Assembly: GCA_027563935.2 (NCBI GenBank)
Contig: JANVAS020000222.1
Location: forward strand, 2,356,001-2,420,000
Direction: 5' to 3'
DNA from: Costus lasius
Lineage: Eukaryota; Streptophyta; Magnoliopsida; Zingiberales; Costaceae
DNA length: 64,000 bases
Shown: piece after piece, positions 32,625 through 43,525 of the stretch
How positions within the stretch are numbered: position 1 is the first letter of the stretch
Layout: the number at the start of each line of letters is the position of its first letter
The notes under the pieces: generated by a model
What the model was told of the DNA's origin: nothing
Databases searched by the model: none
What the model saw: only the letters and a program-made list of their open reading frames with translations
Program-made: the position numbers and the translations under genes

Positions 32625-34588
32625 TTCATCCTATAGTGGGGCAGATTGGGTAGGGTTGAACTTGGGACAAGATCTATTGCATGTTGGATGTCCCTAAGAG
32701 GTGGAAGTCCTGTGGGTAGTTCTTCAGGGGTAAGCTCACTATATTGTTCTAAGAGGGCTTCTACTTCAGGGGGTGGCTTACTTTTTTCTTCTTGGTTGAC
32801 TTCCTTGAGGACTAAGGTAAATAAAGGTTGATCAGGCCTATAATCCTTAGGTCTCATGAGCTGAAGGGTTGGTTGTATGGTTTTGGTCTCTTCTATTTTT
32901 CCCTTATTGGTTGAGGTTTTAAGCTCTCTTGGCATAGAAGGTTTCAGTTTGATCTTTTGACCTGAATGACTAAAGACATAGGTATTAGTCCGACCGTAGT
33001 GGACTACATCCATGTCATATAGCCATGGTCTGCCTAGAAGGACTTGAGCGACGTCCATAGTGATGACGTCACACCAAATTTGTCCTTCATAGGTACCAAA
33101 CTGTAAGGGAACTAGACTCCTATGGGTTACGGGCACACTAGACTGGTTGACCTAGGAGATGTTATAAGGGGTTGGGTGAGCTTCTATCTTAAGTTTAAAC
33201 TTGGTAACAGCAGAGTGGGAGACAGCGTTGAGACTACTACCCCCATCTATCACTACTTTGCACATGTTTCCATTGCATTTCATGTAAGTATGGAAGATAC
33301 TAGTTCTTCGCCAATCATCCGTGGGTGAGGGTTTGATCAGGGTACACCTAACAACTCCTAAGGTGTTTTGGGCAGGCTCCTCACTACTATCATATTCATT
33401 GTCTTCTAGGATTTGGCAGTCAGAATCTGGGTCATTAATGTCTTCAAGTCTAGGGGTTTGGTTTTCCTCACCTAAGTATAAGACCCGTTTAGGACAGTCT
33501 TTCATATAGTGTCCATATTGTTGGCAACCATGGCATTTGACCCTAGATGGTTCTGGATTACTAGAGGGCTTGGGTTTAGGAGTACTAGAGCTTTGGGGTT
33601 GGGTTGGTCTAGGACTTGGTCTAGAGGCACTAAACTCTTTCCTAAAGGCAACCTTAAGTTCTTGCTCAATCTCCTTGGCTCTAAGATGGGTAACCTCTAT
33701 GGAGTCTATCTGGTAGTAGGTAAGGCCCTTTCTAATCTCAGATCGGAGACCATTTTTATACCTGCTAAGGGTGAATAGAGGGTTTTCTCCTGGGTTTCCC
33801 CTAAGGAGGAATTCCTCAAAGCTAGCAGTGTATTGATCAACAGTCATAGATCCTTGGGTTAGGCTAGAGGCTTGGTCAAATAACTTACTCTGAAAATATG
33901 AGGGGATATATTTCAGTTTAAGTTGTTGGTGCATTTCTAGCCAAGTGTCTATGGGAGGTAGGTTGAGTCTCTCTTGGTTGTCCTCTATATTGGTCCAATA
34001 CAACCTAGCATTTCCCTCAAGAAGGCACTTTGCAAGTCGGACTTTGCTGTGCTCAGGGATCATGCTCCACTCGAAATATTGCTCGAGCTTGGTTGTCCAG
34101 TCCAAGAAGTCTCGGGGTTCTAAAGAGCCATTGAAGGTTGGGGAAATGAGTTTGATGGCGCGGTGCACATCATCCTCCATAAATCTGGGTTGAGGTGGGG
34201 TTTGAATAGGAGGTCCATTCCACATAGTTGGTTGGTGGGTTCCCGCATGGTTTGGATTGGGGTATCCATTCCATGTTGGTTGAGGATGGGTTCCTACATG
34301 GTTTGGATTAGGATATCCATTCCACATAGGTTGGGTGCCTGCACGGGTTGGGGTTTGATGCCCGTTCCACGCAGGTGGTTGTTGGGTGTCTACATGATGA
34401 GGGCTAGGTGGTTCACTAGCATGATTAGAAGACCTTTCCCTAAAATCATGGAACTCAGTGGTAAGTTGGTTAAGGCTTCGGGTAAGGGTCCCTATTTGCT
34501 CAGTCAAGAACTCAAACTTCTCATTCATGGCAGTATGATCCATTGTGGGATTTTGTTCCTGTTGTTGGGTTTTAGACCGAGTTTGCAT
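32546..34588 (-). pseudogene. RLG1 gag and protease, with an accidental in-frame RLG-B tail
   Basis: Gag starts at MQTRSKTQ (34588). It has a repeat region of WNG units (34215-34370), a capsid-like segment (RAIKLISPTFNGSLEPRDFLDW) and an intact zinc knuckle CHGCQQYGHYMKDC near 33520. Protease follows with VVIDGGSSLNAVS near 33240. A TAG at 33154-33152 replaces the Trp of the ISWVNQS motif. From 33136 to 32630 the protease end and linker read on to HYRM. There the RLG-B insertion joins them, in frame, to the LTR-borne tail (NDGETNP ... GLPS, stop 32546). The true continuation is at 24707. Confidence 0.9.
34215..34370 (-). repeat. In-frame repeats in RLG1 gag (WNG units)
   Basis: Four units of about 45-51 bases encoding WNG followed by Pro/Thr/His-rich spacers (WNGYPNPNHVGTHPQPT type). 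RLG-B gag lacks them, so the array expanded or contracted between sister families. Confidence 0.75.
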
Positions 34589-34736
34589 GGGTGTTTTGAA
34601 AAAATACAGGTTTTGAAAATAGAGCAAATGATAGATAAGTACGTAGTCAAGTTCTTTCAAACAACCTAATTCCAAAGACCGCTTAGAAGTAGAAAAATAA
34701 GTTTTTGAGGCTTAAAATTCTAGTCTAAGAGCCTAA

Positions 34737-34748
34737 GCTCTGATACCA
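34737..34748 (-). other. RLG1 primer binding site
   Basis: GCTCTGATACCA, the exact complement of the initiator-Met primer site, three bases from the 5' LTR start at 34752. Confidence 0.93.
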
Positions 34749-34751
34749 AGC

Positions 34752-35065
34752 TAATGTAGGACGGGGAACTAAAACATTCAAACAACGCCTTTGAAAACTG
34801 GTTTTGTTAAATAGCTAAATAATAAGGAAACCCGAAGTTATGCTAACGAGGTTTGGGAAACTAATTTTTTTGTATTTTAAATATATAGGAAAACCCGAGT
34901 TTAAACTAAGAACTGTAAATAAGAATTACACTAGAAAACAGTAAATGCAGGAAGTAAGCTTACAGTGCAGCCCTTGAGAATCGAAGGGCTGTGCTTCCCG
35001 TTCTTCACCGGTCCTACTCTGATGGAAGCTGTAGGGTGGAGCTTACAAACATTCACAGAAAGATC
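34752..35065 (-). repeat. RLG1 5' LTR, first 314 bp only
   Basis: Matches 9583-9895 almost base for base up to CACAGAAAGATC. The first bases read TAATGTAGG instead of TGATGTAGG, a G to A change at the LTR terminus. It is cut at 35065, where an RLC4 LTR starts (TGTTGGTG); the remaining 1.3 kb is not in the window. Confidence 0.9.
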
Positions 35066-35198
35066 TGTTGGTGTATATGCCCTAAGACCTAGTTTTGGTC
35101 CATTTATGTACTACTTGACTTTGATATTTATATATCATTCTGGCATTGTCGTTATCTATGTTTGTTTACATCTATGCATATGTACTAACATGATAATG
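35066..35198 (+). mobile_element. RLC4: first 133 bp of a copia LTR
   Basis: Starts TGTTGGTGTATATGCCCTAAG, closely like the starts of the RLC1 and RLC2 LTRs, exactly where the RLG1 LTR breaks off (flank AGATC). It is cut at 35198 by RLG-C. Its remainder is missing because the right side of RLG-C has been deleted (58740). Confidence 0.75.
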
Positions 35199-37314
35199 TG
35201 ATGGGGGCAGGGACCACAGGCCAAGAAGGCACAAGTGGAGTTTAAGAGTACCCTAGTCAAAGGCCTGGAGGTTCCTCTAATAAGCTAGCAAGCTCAATCA
35301 ACAAAGCTAGCTCAATAAATAACCACTTCAAAAGGGCCCATGCGAAGCCCACTTATCAGGAATAATTTGCCACAAAAGAGGCCCAAGACTATTCCATGCG
35401 ATCAACCAGCAATAAAATCAAGATGCAACTATTCTCATCACACAAATCTCGGAGTTCTTTACAGCCAACGCTCATCTCAGCACTTCATCTGGCGCACGCA
35501 CGCTACAAACAAGGAAACGCTACAACATTCACATGCAGCCAGCAAAGGAAACATCAACGTCTCCCTCGCTTAGCCCACAAGGAAACTACAACGTTCACCC
35601 CGCAAACGTCCGCCTGCAATGTTTGCCGAAGTTTCACCTATATGTATCACTCGCTTGCATCCTTGTAACAGTAGATTTGTTGATTTTGTTGAATGGAAAT
35701 GGTTTTTCGTTCTCAATCGGATGTCTCTGATTTTCTTCTCCTCTGAGGCGCTTGTGTCGCCTATCCTTCCCCTCACCTCCTTCTAGGGCTGAGTCCCTCC
35801 CTCTTCCCTTCTTCTCTACAAGTTTCTTCCTCACGAAATCACAAGCTTCTTCCTCACGAAACCAAATCAAACAAACACGTATCCCAGTTTCCAGAATTTC
35901 CAGAAACTCGTCACTTCGCCGCCGATCATCCACCGGCCGGATCTCTACAAGACTTCGGCCACCATCGTCCCTACCCCTGAGCAACCTCCAGCTGCCGGCA
36001 TCCATCCATTTGCCACCTCGATCACCGGAATCGAAACTTCCTTTCGATCCCCTGTTCTTGCCCTGATTCTGCCCTACTTCCGTCTTCCAGCACCGTTATC
36101 CTTTGACAAGCCACCAATCCCTCTCAAACTCTGGCCACCACTTCGCCATCGTCAGAGGGACCTCCAACCGTAACAGGTCCGGCGATCGTGGACCACCGGA
36201 CGAACGCCGGCCAACTCTGCTCTGCGCTCGTGTTTCCCTTGCTTCCGCCATGCTCTCGCCTCAGTTCCGCCTTTCATCGTCGCCCTCCTCCGTCCGGCCA
36301 CCATTCCACCAGAACTCCAGCCACCTCTTCGCCATCACCACAGCAACTCCCAACTGTAACAGGTTCGGCGTCCGTGCATCACCGGCCGTCCGGCGAGGAG
36401 CCCTGTAACTCGAGCACCTTCCCCTGTTCCGACCATACAGCCACCTCCTTTCTGTAACTTCCCTGTTCCGATTGAAGATCCGTTGCTTCACCCCTATCAG
36501 CGCTCCCATGCCACCCTCACCTTCTCCATCACCTCCTGTTGTCAGAATTGCCGATGAACTCTCCAGTTCCAACATCTTCGACCGACCCCGCTTGCTTGTT
36601 CAGGGCTCTGTTTCCTGTTTCTTTGTTTTCTGTTTAGAAGTGATCTGACTAAGTTTCTTGTGGCAGGTTTTTAACATTCACGGACAGGCCTCTACTTCTC
36701 ATCTTTGGATCTATCAGATAGATCAGATCCTCCTCTACAAGCTGGACGAGTTGCCCCAACTGAAACGACAATGGATCAACCACTGAAGCATAAGAAAATT
36801 TCATACCTGATTAACTCCTGCAAATTAATTTTATAAACTAATCTGATTAGTGTATTTTACGCAGGTACCTTAAGCAAGCGGTGCAACAAAGATCTTGAAC
36901 TATGGTTTGATAATCTTGCACTTTCATTTGGACTAGTTGATGCAAGCCCAGGATCAACGGTTTAATCTAGCCGGCATTGCAAAATTTGCAATCTGAAACA
37001 TTTCTGTGTAGTTTTAACTTACCGATCTGACTAGCTATATTGGTTGCACTAAATCTATATGCTCGAGTAGGAGTCTACTCTCCATTTTGATACACATGCA
37101 AAGAACTAATTTAGTTCTACAATACAGTTCATTTAGTTTGAATATTGAATGATTGGAACCCCCTCAATGACATTGCCACATTTGCTAAATAATAATTTTC
37201 TGAACTCCTGGAATTCTAGCTGTTTTCATGAATATGCTATTTTCTGAAAATTCAAAAATAAATGACTGAATTTTAATTTAGTAGTTTGTTGCCACACGCT
37301 TCCCCCCTACATCA
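35199..37314 (+). repeat. RLG-C 5' LTR (2116 bp)
   Basis: TGATGGGGGCAGGG...CCCCCCTACATCA, followed by GTT and the primer site. The ends TGATG...CATCA are the same as in RLG-B (element sense). The middle (about 35750-36600) is GC- and pyrimidine-rich with open frames on both strands that show no protein family. It contains a 186-bp duplicated unit (36141 and 36327). Confidence 0.92.
36141..36500 (+). repeat. Diverged 186-bp tandem duplication inside the RLG-C LTR
   Basis: CTTCGCCATC ... GTAACAGGT[T/C]CGGCG ... CACCGG occurs twice, at 36141 and 36327. The related solo LTR has the same duplication (AACTCCGGCCAC at 49833 and 50018), so it predates the split of the two subfamilies. Confidence 0.6.
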
Positions 37315-37317
37315 GTT

Positions 37318-37329
37318 TGGTATCAGAGC
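37318..37329 (+). other. RLG-C primer binding site
   Basis: TGGTATCAGAGC three bases after the 5' LTR, the same initiator-Met primer site as in RLG-B and RLC1. Confidence 0.93.
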
Positions 37330-38073
37330 AAAGGTTTGTGGGCAACTTTTGTCTGCCCGCTCGATCCTTTGTTTTGCTCATTGCATAAAAAAAATAAAAA
37401 AAAAATAAAAATGTTACTTTTGTTTTCATTGTTTTTTGCATGTTAGTTAAGTAATTAGTTGCTACTTGCAAAAAATAATAATAATAATAAAAAAAAAAAA
37501 ATTTATTTGCTTTCATGCTTAGTTATTTTCTTGCTATTTAGTTTGCATATTTTAGGTTATTTGCATGTTGTTGCTTAGTTGTTGGTCAAATTCTGCATGT
37601 GCTTTTCCTGATACTCCACTCGGTTTTATAAATTCTGCAGCATCTGGACCATTAAATTGTTGAGATTCCTGATTTGTTTTCAACCTCTTGCTGCACATGA
37701 TTTAATCAAACTACATACTGTTGAAAGCACTATAACTGAGTTTTCAATTTGCTGAATTCTGCACTTGACTTATGAGTTTTAACTTGGTTTTCAGCCTACC
37801 GAATCTGAAATTTTCAATCTGCTTACTGCAATAATCTGTATCAAACTGCAGCTAGGAAAAACCATCAACATATTTCAGTTTAAAACACCTATAAGTGCAG
37901 CCTTGGATGTATTGATTTGATTCAGCATTTGATTTCTGAATTCTGTTTTTCAGCCTTGTTCAAACTGCTGTCATCAACTTGCTGCAATCAATTCTGATTT
38001 ACTGCTAGGTTTGTTTATAGTTTTTGCACTCAAACAATAGTCTTTTCCTGCTTGCTAAGTTTCTTGTTTTATC
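37330..38073 (+). other. RLG-C leader with A/T simple repeats
   Basis: About 740 bases without a gene. A-rich simple repeats lie at about 37387-37410 and 37469-37502 (A runs and ATA/ATAA units). In autonomous relatives gag would start here, but no gag relic is recognisable. Confidence 0.7.
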
Positions 38074-39570
38074 ATGCGTCGGTATAATCAAAGAGACTTA
38101 ATCTTTTCTAGAGATGGATATCAAAGACTCACCCGTAGTCCTACTAGTTTCAAAACTTATGTTTGGTGTAATGGTTATAAGAGTAGAACTATTATTGATC
38201 ACTTTGTAAAGTTTAATTTTATATCTATTGATGCCCTTGAACAACTTGGTCTCACCAAAGATAAACATCATAACCCTCACTACATAACTTGGGATGATTT
38301 GACTATGACTTTTGTTGACTATCAATGCTTAGTTCCCATTATGCTAGACAATATCAAAACAAACATTTGGTGTGATGTGATGAGTCTAAAAGGTTTTGAC
38401 ATCTTATTAGGGAAAGAATTTATGCATGATTTTCAAGGATATTATTTTACAAAACCTTGGTGTTATAGTTTTATTCATAAAGGTTTGGAACATATAGTTT
38501 ATCCTAAAGATGAAAAGTCAACACATAGCCTTTGTAAGGAGTTACAGGAAGAACTTGAAGAGATTAAGCAAGAGATAAAGAGATTTAGGGAGAAATCCTT
38601 GCAAAAAGAACATAAGAATTCAACCCCATTAGAGCTTGAGCAACCCTTAGAGTCTACATTAGAGATTAATCCATGTCTTGATGAAACCATTGAAATTGAA
38701 GTAGCAAGACATGAAGAGCCAAACCATCAAGTAGAACCAATGCCTTCACCTTCAATTTTAGAGCCTAACTCATGTCTTGAAGATACCACTGAACCTGAAC
38801 AAATAAGTCATGAGGAGCCAAACCATGAGGTAGAACCAATTTTAGAGCCCATACCCACAGGTCCTCAACTTGAGTCTAGCAATCCAGCTCAAGAACCCAT
38901 AGTTGACTTGTCTGAGAGTCAAGCTACCCTTGAGTTGCCCATAGAGACCACTGTAGACTTGTCTCAACCTAAGTGTCCAATAGAGCCATTTCCTTCAATT
39001 TTAGGGCCTATACCCACAGGTTCTCAACTTGACCTTAGCACTACCTCTAGCAAACCTAAAGATGACTTGCCTAAAAATCCAGTTGAACCCAAACCCATAG
39101 GTCTTCTTGAACCTCACATGGAACCTAAGTTAGATCATTTTGAGCTTGACCTGGATCCTAATCCTCAACCTTTAGGTCAACCCCTAGACTTAGAAAATCT
39201 CTTCCAGGACCCTATGATCCTTGAGTTTTGTCTGTTAGGTCCTTCTACCCACACCCTTAAGCCACCATTAGGATCAACAAAACATAGTGAACTCAAACAT
39301 GCTTTGCACTCTGCTCTTATTGAAGTTGAGTATATTGATTTCATCATTCCTTGTTCTTTTCAAAGTGTTGTGATTTTCTATGACAAATTTACTAATGAGT
39401 ACGGCCGAGAAAGGGAATTCAATGCAGGTACCCTTGATATGCAGCTTGGACCGTGGACGAGCAACAAGACAATATGCTATGATGCTGACAACAATTTGAA
39501 GATTCAAATCCTAGAGGAACAATTAGCTCTTGCCTCGCCAAAATTTCTCCATCGCCACAAGAACAATTGA
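38074..39570 (+). CDS. RLG-C protein: protease-derived domain, acidic linker, chromovirus-type tail (498 aa as read)
   Basis: Residues 1-150 align with the RLG-B protease region: YVWCNGYKSRTIID (RLG-B FHTYTKCNGNMCKVVID), YQCLVPIML...IWCDVMSLKGFDILLGKEFMHDF (RLG-B HRCLVPLQF...IWCDVITMDVAQVLLGRPWLFDM). The catalytic Asp is kept (D42), but the following Gly-Gly is His-Phe, so peptidase activity is unlikely. Residues 152-180 (ELQEELEEIKQEIKRF) look like a coiled coil. Residues 185-400 are Pro/Glu-rich with repeated EEPNH-VEP and EPIPTG-QLE units. The end (ILEEQLALASPKFLHRHKNN) resembles the end of RLG-B pol before its LTR. The stop at 39568 comes from the inserted solo LTR; the original frame resumed at 50882. 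Function unknown. A long open frame without RT or IN suggests selection for a product, perhaps a Gag- or integrase-binding factor (inference). Confidence 0.8.
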   Translation: MRRYNQRDLIFSRDGYQRLTRSPTSFKTYVWCNGYKSRTIIDHFVKFNFISIDALEQLGLTKDKHHNPHYITWDDLTMTFVDYQCLVPIMLDNIKTNIWCDVMSLKGFDILLGKEFMHDFQGYYFTKPWCYSFIHKGLEHIVYPKDEKSTHSLCKELQEELEEIKQEIKRFREKSLQKEHKNSTPLELEQPLESTLEINPCLDETIEIEVARHEEPNHQVEPMPSPSILEPNSCLEDTTEPEQISHEEPNHEVEPILEPIPTGPQLESSNPAQEPIVDLSESQATLELPIETTVDLSQPKCPIEPFPSILGPIPTGSQLDLSTTSSKPKDDLPKNPVEPKPIGLLEPHMEPKLDHFELDLDPNPQPLGQPLDLENLFQDPMILEFCLLGPSTHTLKPPLGSTKHSELKHALHSALIEVEYIDFIIPCSFQSVVIFYDKFTNEYGREREFNAGTLDMQLGPWTSNKTICYDADNNLKIQILEEQLALASPKFLHRHKNN

Positions 39571-39997
39571 TGGGGGCAGAGATCACAGGCCAAGAAGGTA
39601 CAAATGGAGTTTACGATTGCCATAGACAAAGGCTCAGAGTCTTGCGAATAAGCTAGCAAACACACTTATAAAGATAGCTCAATAATTAGTAGAAGACTAC
39701 TTCAACCACTCAATAAACTCAAGACATTCAAGCTCAATAAGTTGCGCGAATCAATTCCAAAACGTGACCTGCATCAACGGCAAACCAAACAAATCATGCA
39801 TCAGCCAGCTAAAGCTCTCGTGACACGCCAGCCAGTGTCATCTTCAGTCAACACTCAACGCTGCAAATATGGAAGCTGCAGCGAAGGAAATCTTCAACGT
39901 TTCCCCCCTTGCTGCTCAAGATGGAAGCTGCAACGTTCACATCTCTCCAACGTCTTCCCTTGGCACCTCACAAAGGAAGGTGTAATAACGTCTCTCA

Positions 39998-41690
39998 TGT
40001 TGGGGTATGCCCTTAAGGCTAATGTTTGAGGCCTTGGGATTGTAACAGTATCATGTATAAACTCTTATGTTTATAAAGGCATGGTTGTTATTCAGTTTGT
40101 TACATTGTCTGCTGTAATAGGTGTACTTCTGAATAATGTCTCAAAGCTGTTCAGCTAGGCTGACATGCTGTAATGTCCTTAGTCGAGATATCTTGGTGAA
40201 CATGAGACAACCTTGATATGATTGAGACTAATATGTGTTTTAATCTTATAGGATGCTTCGAGCACGGAATAAGATGTAGACCCATGGGTACATTGGATGT
40301 ACTGGACAGACCCTACTAGGATATTCAATTGCTTGTCACAATGTGAATAATCCTTGATTGTAACAAGTGGCACATTTCCTCTGACTTGAGATCACTTATG
40401 TTTCTAAATGATGATTGTCATTGTTTTGAGGTAGTTCAATATCATTTGAAACATAATGATTATAGACTATCTTGGATGGTGAGCTTGAATCAGGTTAGGG
40501 CACTAGTGATAGATATAGGATTGCCGTCTCCTTAATTGGAGTGTGATGTTCTAAAGGGGCCCCCCTCTGTATGAGATGATTGAGAAAGTGTATGGCCATA
40601 CCCAGATGACTATGATCATCTGATCTAATCATGCTCATCATATTGGAGCTACAAGCTTGACACGCTTGTCCAATAAGAACATCCAGTGGCAAAGGAAATT
40701 TGCATGCCTTGTGAATTGGATTCACACTTGTGCTGTGGTTTGGGTGTAGTCTTGGAAGACTCTTTCCTTTATATCAGGAGACAGTGATGTGTTGCTAGAT
40801 ACCCCTCACTGATCGTGATAACGTGAGTTATCGTTACCGACATTTAAAGGAAACCCTCAGGGTCGCACAAATTGATGATATGGCTTACTTAAGTCAGATC
40901 GTGTGGACTGAATTGTTTGGGTTCAGTATAAAGGGATTTAGTCTCTGATTGTAAGTGAGATCTGGTCTGATCATGTTTGATTGATTAGGGCTTGAGATCG
41001 GTAAGCTTCGATCGAGAGAATGGATGCTAGATCAGTGAGATCAGCAGCATCAAGAGATCAACGGTTAGATCTGGAACCTTTGGGTTTAATTGTGATCTAG
41101 ACCATATCGCTTGGGTTAATTGGTCTTTGGACCAAACCAAATTGAACCAGCTCATTGAGTGAGCGTGTGGTTCAAATGGAGAGGAGTTTGCGATTGGGGT
41201 AAACCCATGATCGCATGTGAGTAAGTGGCTTTCTATTTTTAGAAAGCATGATCACATACGTGACCATCACTCACGTTCACGCCTAAGGCTGCTCTACTCT
41301 CTCGCTTCTCCTCCTCTCTCGTCGCCAACAAGCTCTCTCTCGTGTGGTGAAGAGGTTGAAAAAGGAGAAGGAAGAAATCGCCAAGCAAAGGATTCTCTTC
41401 CCTTCCATACGACAAGGACCTCTTGGAACCTTGCTAGCACAAGGAGCACCATCAGAGTAGGCGACTTCTTCATCTTGTGTGCGCATCCTTTGGAGGAGAT
41501 CCCTATCGCTCTCTGCTTCCAAGACGCCATCTAGAAATGGCATCGGTATGACATCTTCTATGATTGCAATCGGGTTTAACAAGTTGATCATATGTTATGC
41601 ATGAATCCGATCCCCTAGAAACCCTCTTCCGCTGTTTAAAATTTTATACGCGCCATGCTTTAGGGTTTCGCCCCCTTCTGGGGACTTACA
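39998..41690 (+). repeat. RLC1-c 5' LTR (1693 bp)
   Basis: TGTTGGGGTATGCCC...GGGGACTTACA, directly after TCTCA and two bases before the primer site. About the first 1100 bases are close to RLC1-b; the last 500 differ more. Confidence 0.95.
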
Positions 41691-41692
41691 AT

Positions 41693-41704
41693 TGGTATCA
41701 GAGC
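41693..41704 (+). other. RLC1-c primer binding site
   Basis: TGGTATCAGAGC two bases after the 5' LTR. Confidence 0.95.
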
Positions 41705-43525
41705 GGTTATATGCATGATTTATATGATTGCTATCCTGCTGTGATCCTTGTATGCTTAGATCTTTCTTACATGCGAGACTTACATGTACATTGTTCATTC
41801 ATGCCGAAACTTGTATGTTTCCTTGGCGCATGTGTGTTGATAGCGCATCTATCATGTTGTTGTAGTTGTTTTTCTAAAAACCCTAATGACATGTGCGACT
41901 ATCATTAGATCTAAGCCGCACCTACATTAAACCCTTAGACGGGTTAGTAGGGTTGAAGTCATCTCTAGTTAAGATCCAACTAGTCTGATCAGACCATCTG
42001 ACAGCCTAGATGGGTCGACCAGATGGCACCTATGCGCAAGCATAAGGTGGCTATAGGTCGACTGCATCAAAGGCGTGTAGCGAGGTCTGGTTGAGACAAC
42101 TAGTGAACACGCATGAGTTAGGCCCGGGGTCACACCCGCTTGCCAAAACTCATGTAGGTTGTTCAGCCCTAGCGCATGCATAGTTGACCACTGGGTCGAC
42201 TCAAGTCAGTTAGGACTTGGTGCATGCAAGGGCAGTGGATCTGACTAGGTCTGATGAGTGGATCCCTATTAATGGACCGTTGTAAGGTAGTAGGGCACAT
42301 AAGGAAAATAAAATTGATGCCAATGGGCTTTTTGAAAAATTTTATTTTCATGAATGGATCACATGTTGATTGTAAGCATATGCTTGTTTATTTAATCTTA
42401 TGTGGGACGCCTAATTAATGTGTGCTGTGCTGGGGCCTGCGTGCCTGGTTAAAATTTGTAAATTAATTTTTATTGTGATCTGCGCATCACATTGCATTTA
42501 ATTTATAAAATGTAATTGACCTGCGAGTCAATCTTGTCTAGATAGATTAATTTGTAAATTAATTAGACAAGAGCACAGAGCACACTTGGCAGAGGTGCTT
42601 GCAGCAGAGGCTTGACCAGGTGGGAGGTCCAGGGTTCGACTCTAGGACCAGGCGCATTTTCCCTGGTAGGCGCACCTGAGCTGCAGATGGCGCTTGGGCC
42701 CTAGGTTGGGCCAGATGAGAAGCAAAAGCCCCATGAAGAAAAGCAAGTGAAGACTTAAGTTTAATTTAAGGTCTAACTTAGGCTTAATGGGCTTTTACCA
42801 CATAAGATCAGCATGCTTTCTATTTATTGCTTTTATAATTAGAATTGCATGAGTTTATCTTCTGCTATCACCATAGCAATTGCATGATAGTCAAGAAGAT
42901 AAAAGACCGTTAAAATCCAACGCTAAAATATCAAGCTCGTAAGCCTTCTGACGCGAAACCTCACTGTTCTGACTATCGTTGGAGCCGTGTTGTACCCACT
43001 CAGTGGGCACGTCCATCTATCTTCAGACGGTGCGGGATTACACCTGCGTGTTACAGAGAAGGGATTTATCGCTTCTCGTTGCTCAGCATAGCACGTGGTG
43101 GTCCAGGGAGTAGGTCGGGTTAGCTTGACCGTGTAGGCTACATATGTGGCGCATATGGTAGCACATGGAGGCAGCCATCTGTGGGGTCAGAGACTGTGTT
43201 GTACCAACTCAGTTGGCACAGTCTGCTGGATTGCCAAGATGAAGGGGAATCGCACGGGTTGGCGATTGGCAGGGACTGCCTACCAGAAATTAGTGCTTGT
43301 ACTCTCTGTGCATCTTATCTCGCCTGAGCGGGACGCGGAGACCAAGTATGAAATCTGGATCCCATCTCACTAAAAGAGTTCTACTCTTTCGGGCTGTTTT
43401 GCTGGATTTTTCAGCCAGATAAAATAGTGAGAAAAAGAATCATTCTTAAGTCCTGATTGATTCTTAACATTGATACTGACCTTGCTGTTCTTGCATTGTT
43501 GTAGATACCTGCAGCAACGAACACC
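41705..43525 (+). other. RLC1-c leader with paired stem-loops
   Basis: Untranslated leader like that of RLC1-b. The same GTCTGATCAGAC palindrome is present near 41984, a B-box-like GGTTCGACTC near 42632, stem-loop 1 at 42986-43011 and stem-loop 2 at 43191-43224. The stems, bulge TTGTA and loop CTCAG are unchanged from RLC1-b. The same 3' splice-site-like tract (TTGTTGTAG) comes just before gag. No gene in it. Confidence 0.75.

Larger units (their letters stand above)
9583..35065 (-). mobile_element. RLG1: gypsy chromovirus, nested and inactivated
   Basis: Minus-strand Ty3/gypsy element. Its 3' LTR is at 9583-11234 and its 5' LTR starts at 34752 beside a primer site. Its gene order (gag-PR at 32630-34588, RT-RH at 23265-24707, IN and chromodomain-like end at 11159-12477) is recovered only when two insertions are removed: RLC1-b (12478-23264) and RLG-B (24708-32624). 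The 5' LTR is cut at 35065 by RLC4, so the outer target duplication cannot be tested; the left flank is AAAAA (9578-9582). Premature stops at 33152, 23685 and 11636 show that it is dead. The RT and IN sequence resembles the CRM/centromeric chromovirus group (inference from motifs). Confidence 0.9.

Noticed and set aside
35750..36575. Overlapping Pro/Ser/Arg-rich open frames on both strands of the RLG-C LTR
   Set aside because: GC-rich, low-complexity composition gives open frames on both strands at once. No domain, and all lie within an LTR.
37380..37510. Possible matrix-attachment or origin function of the A/T-rich tract
   Set aside because: Only simple A and ATA runs; nothing in the sequence supports a specific function.
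38074..39570. Calling the 498-codon frame a host gene
   Set aside because: It lies between LTRs with primer site and polypurine tract, and its ends match gypsy protease and pol-tail sequence.
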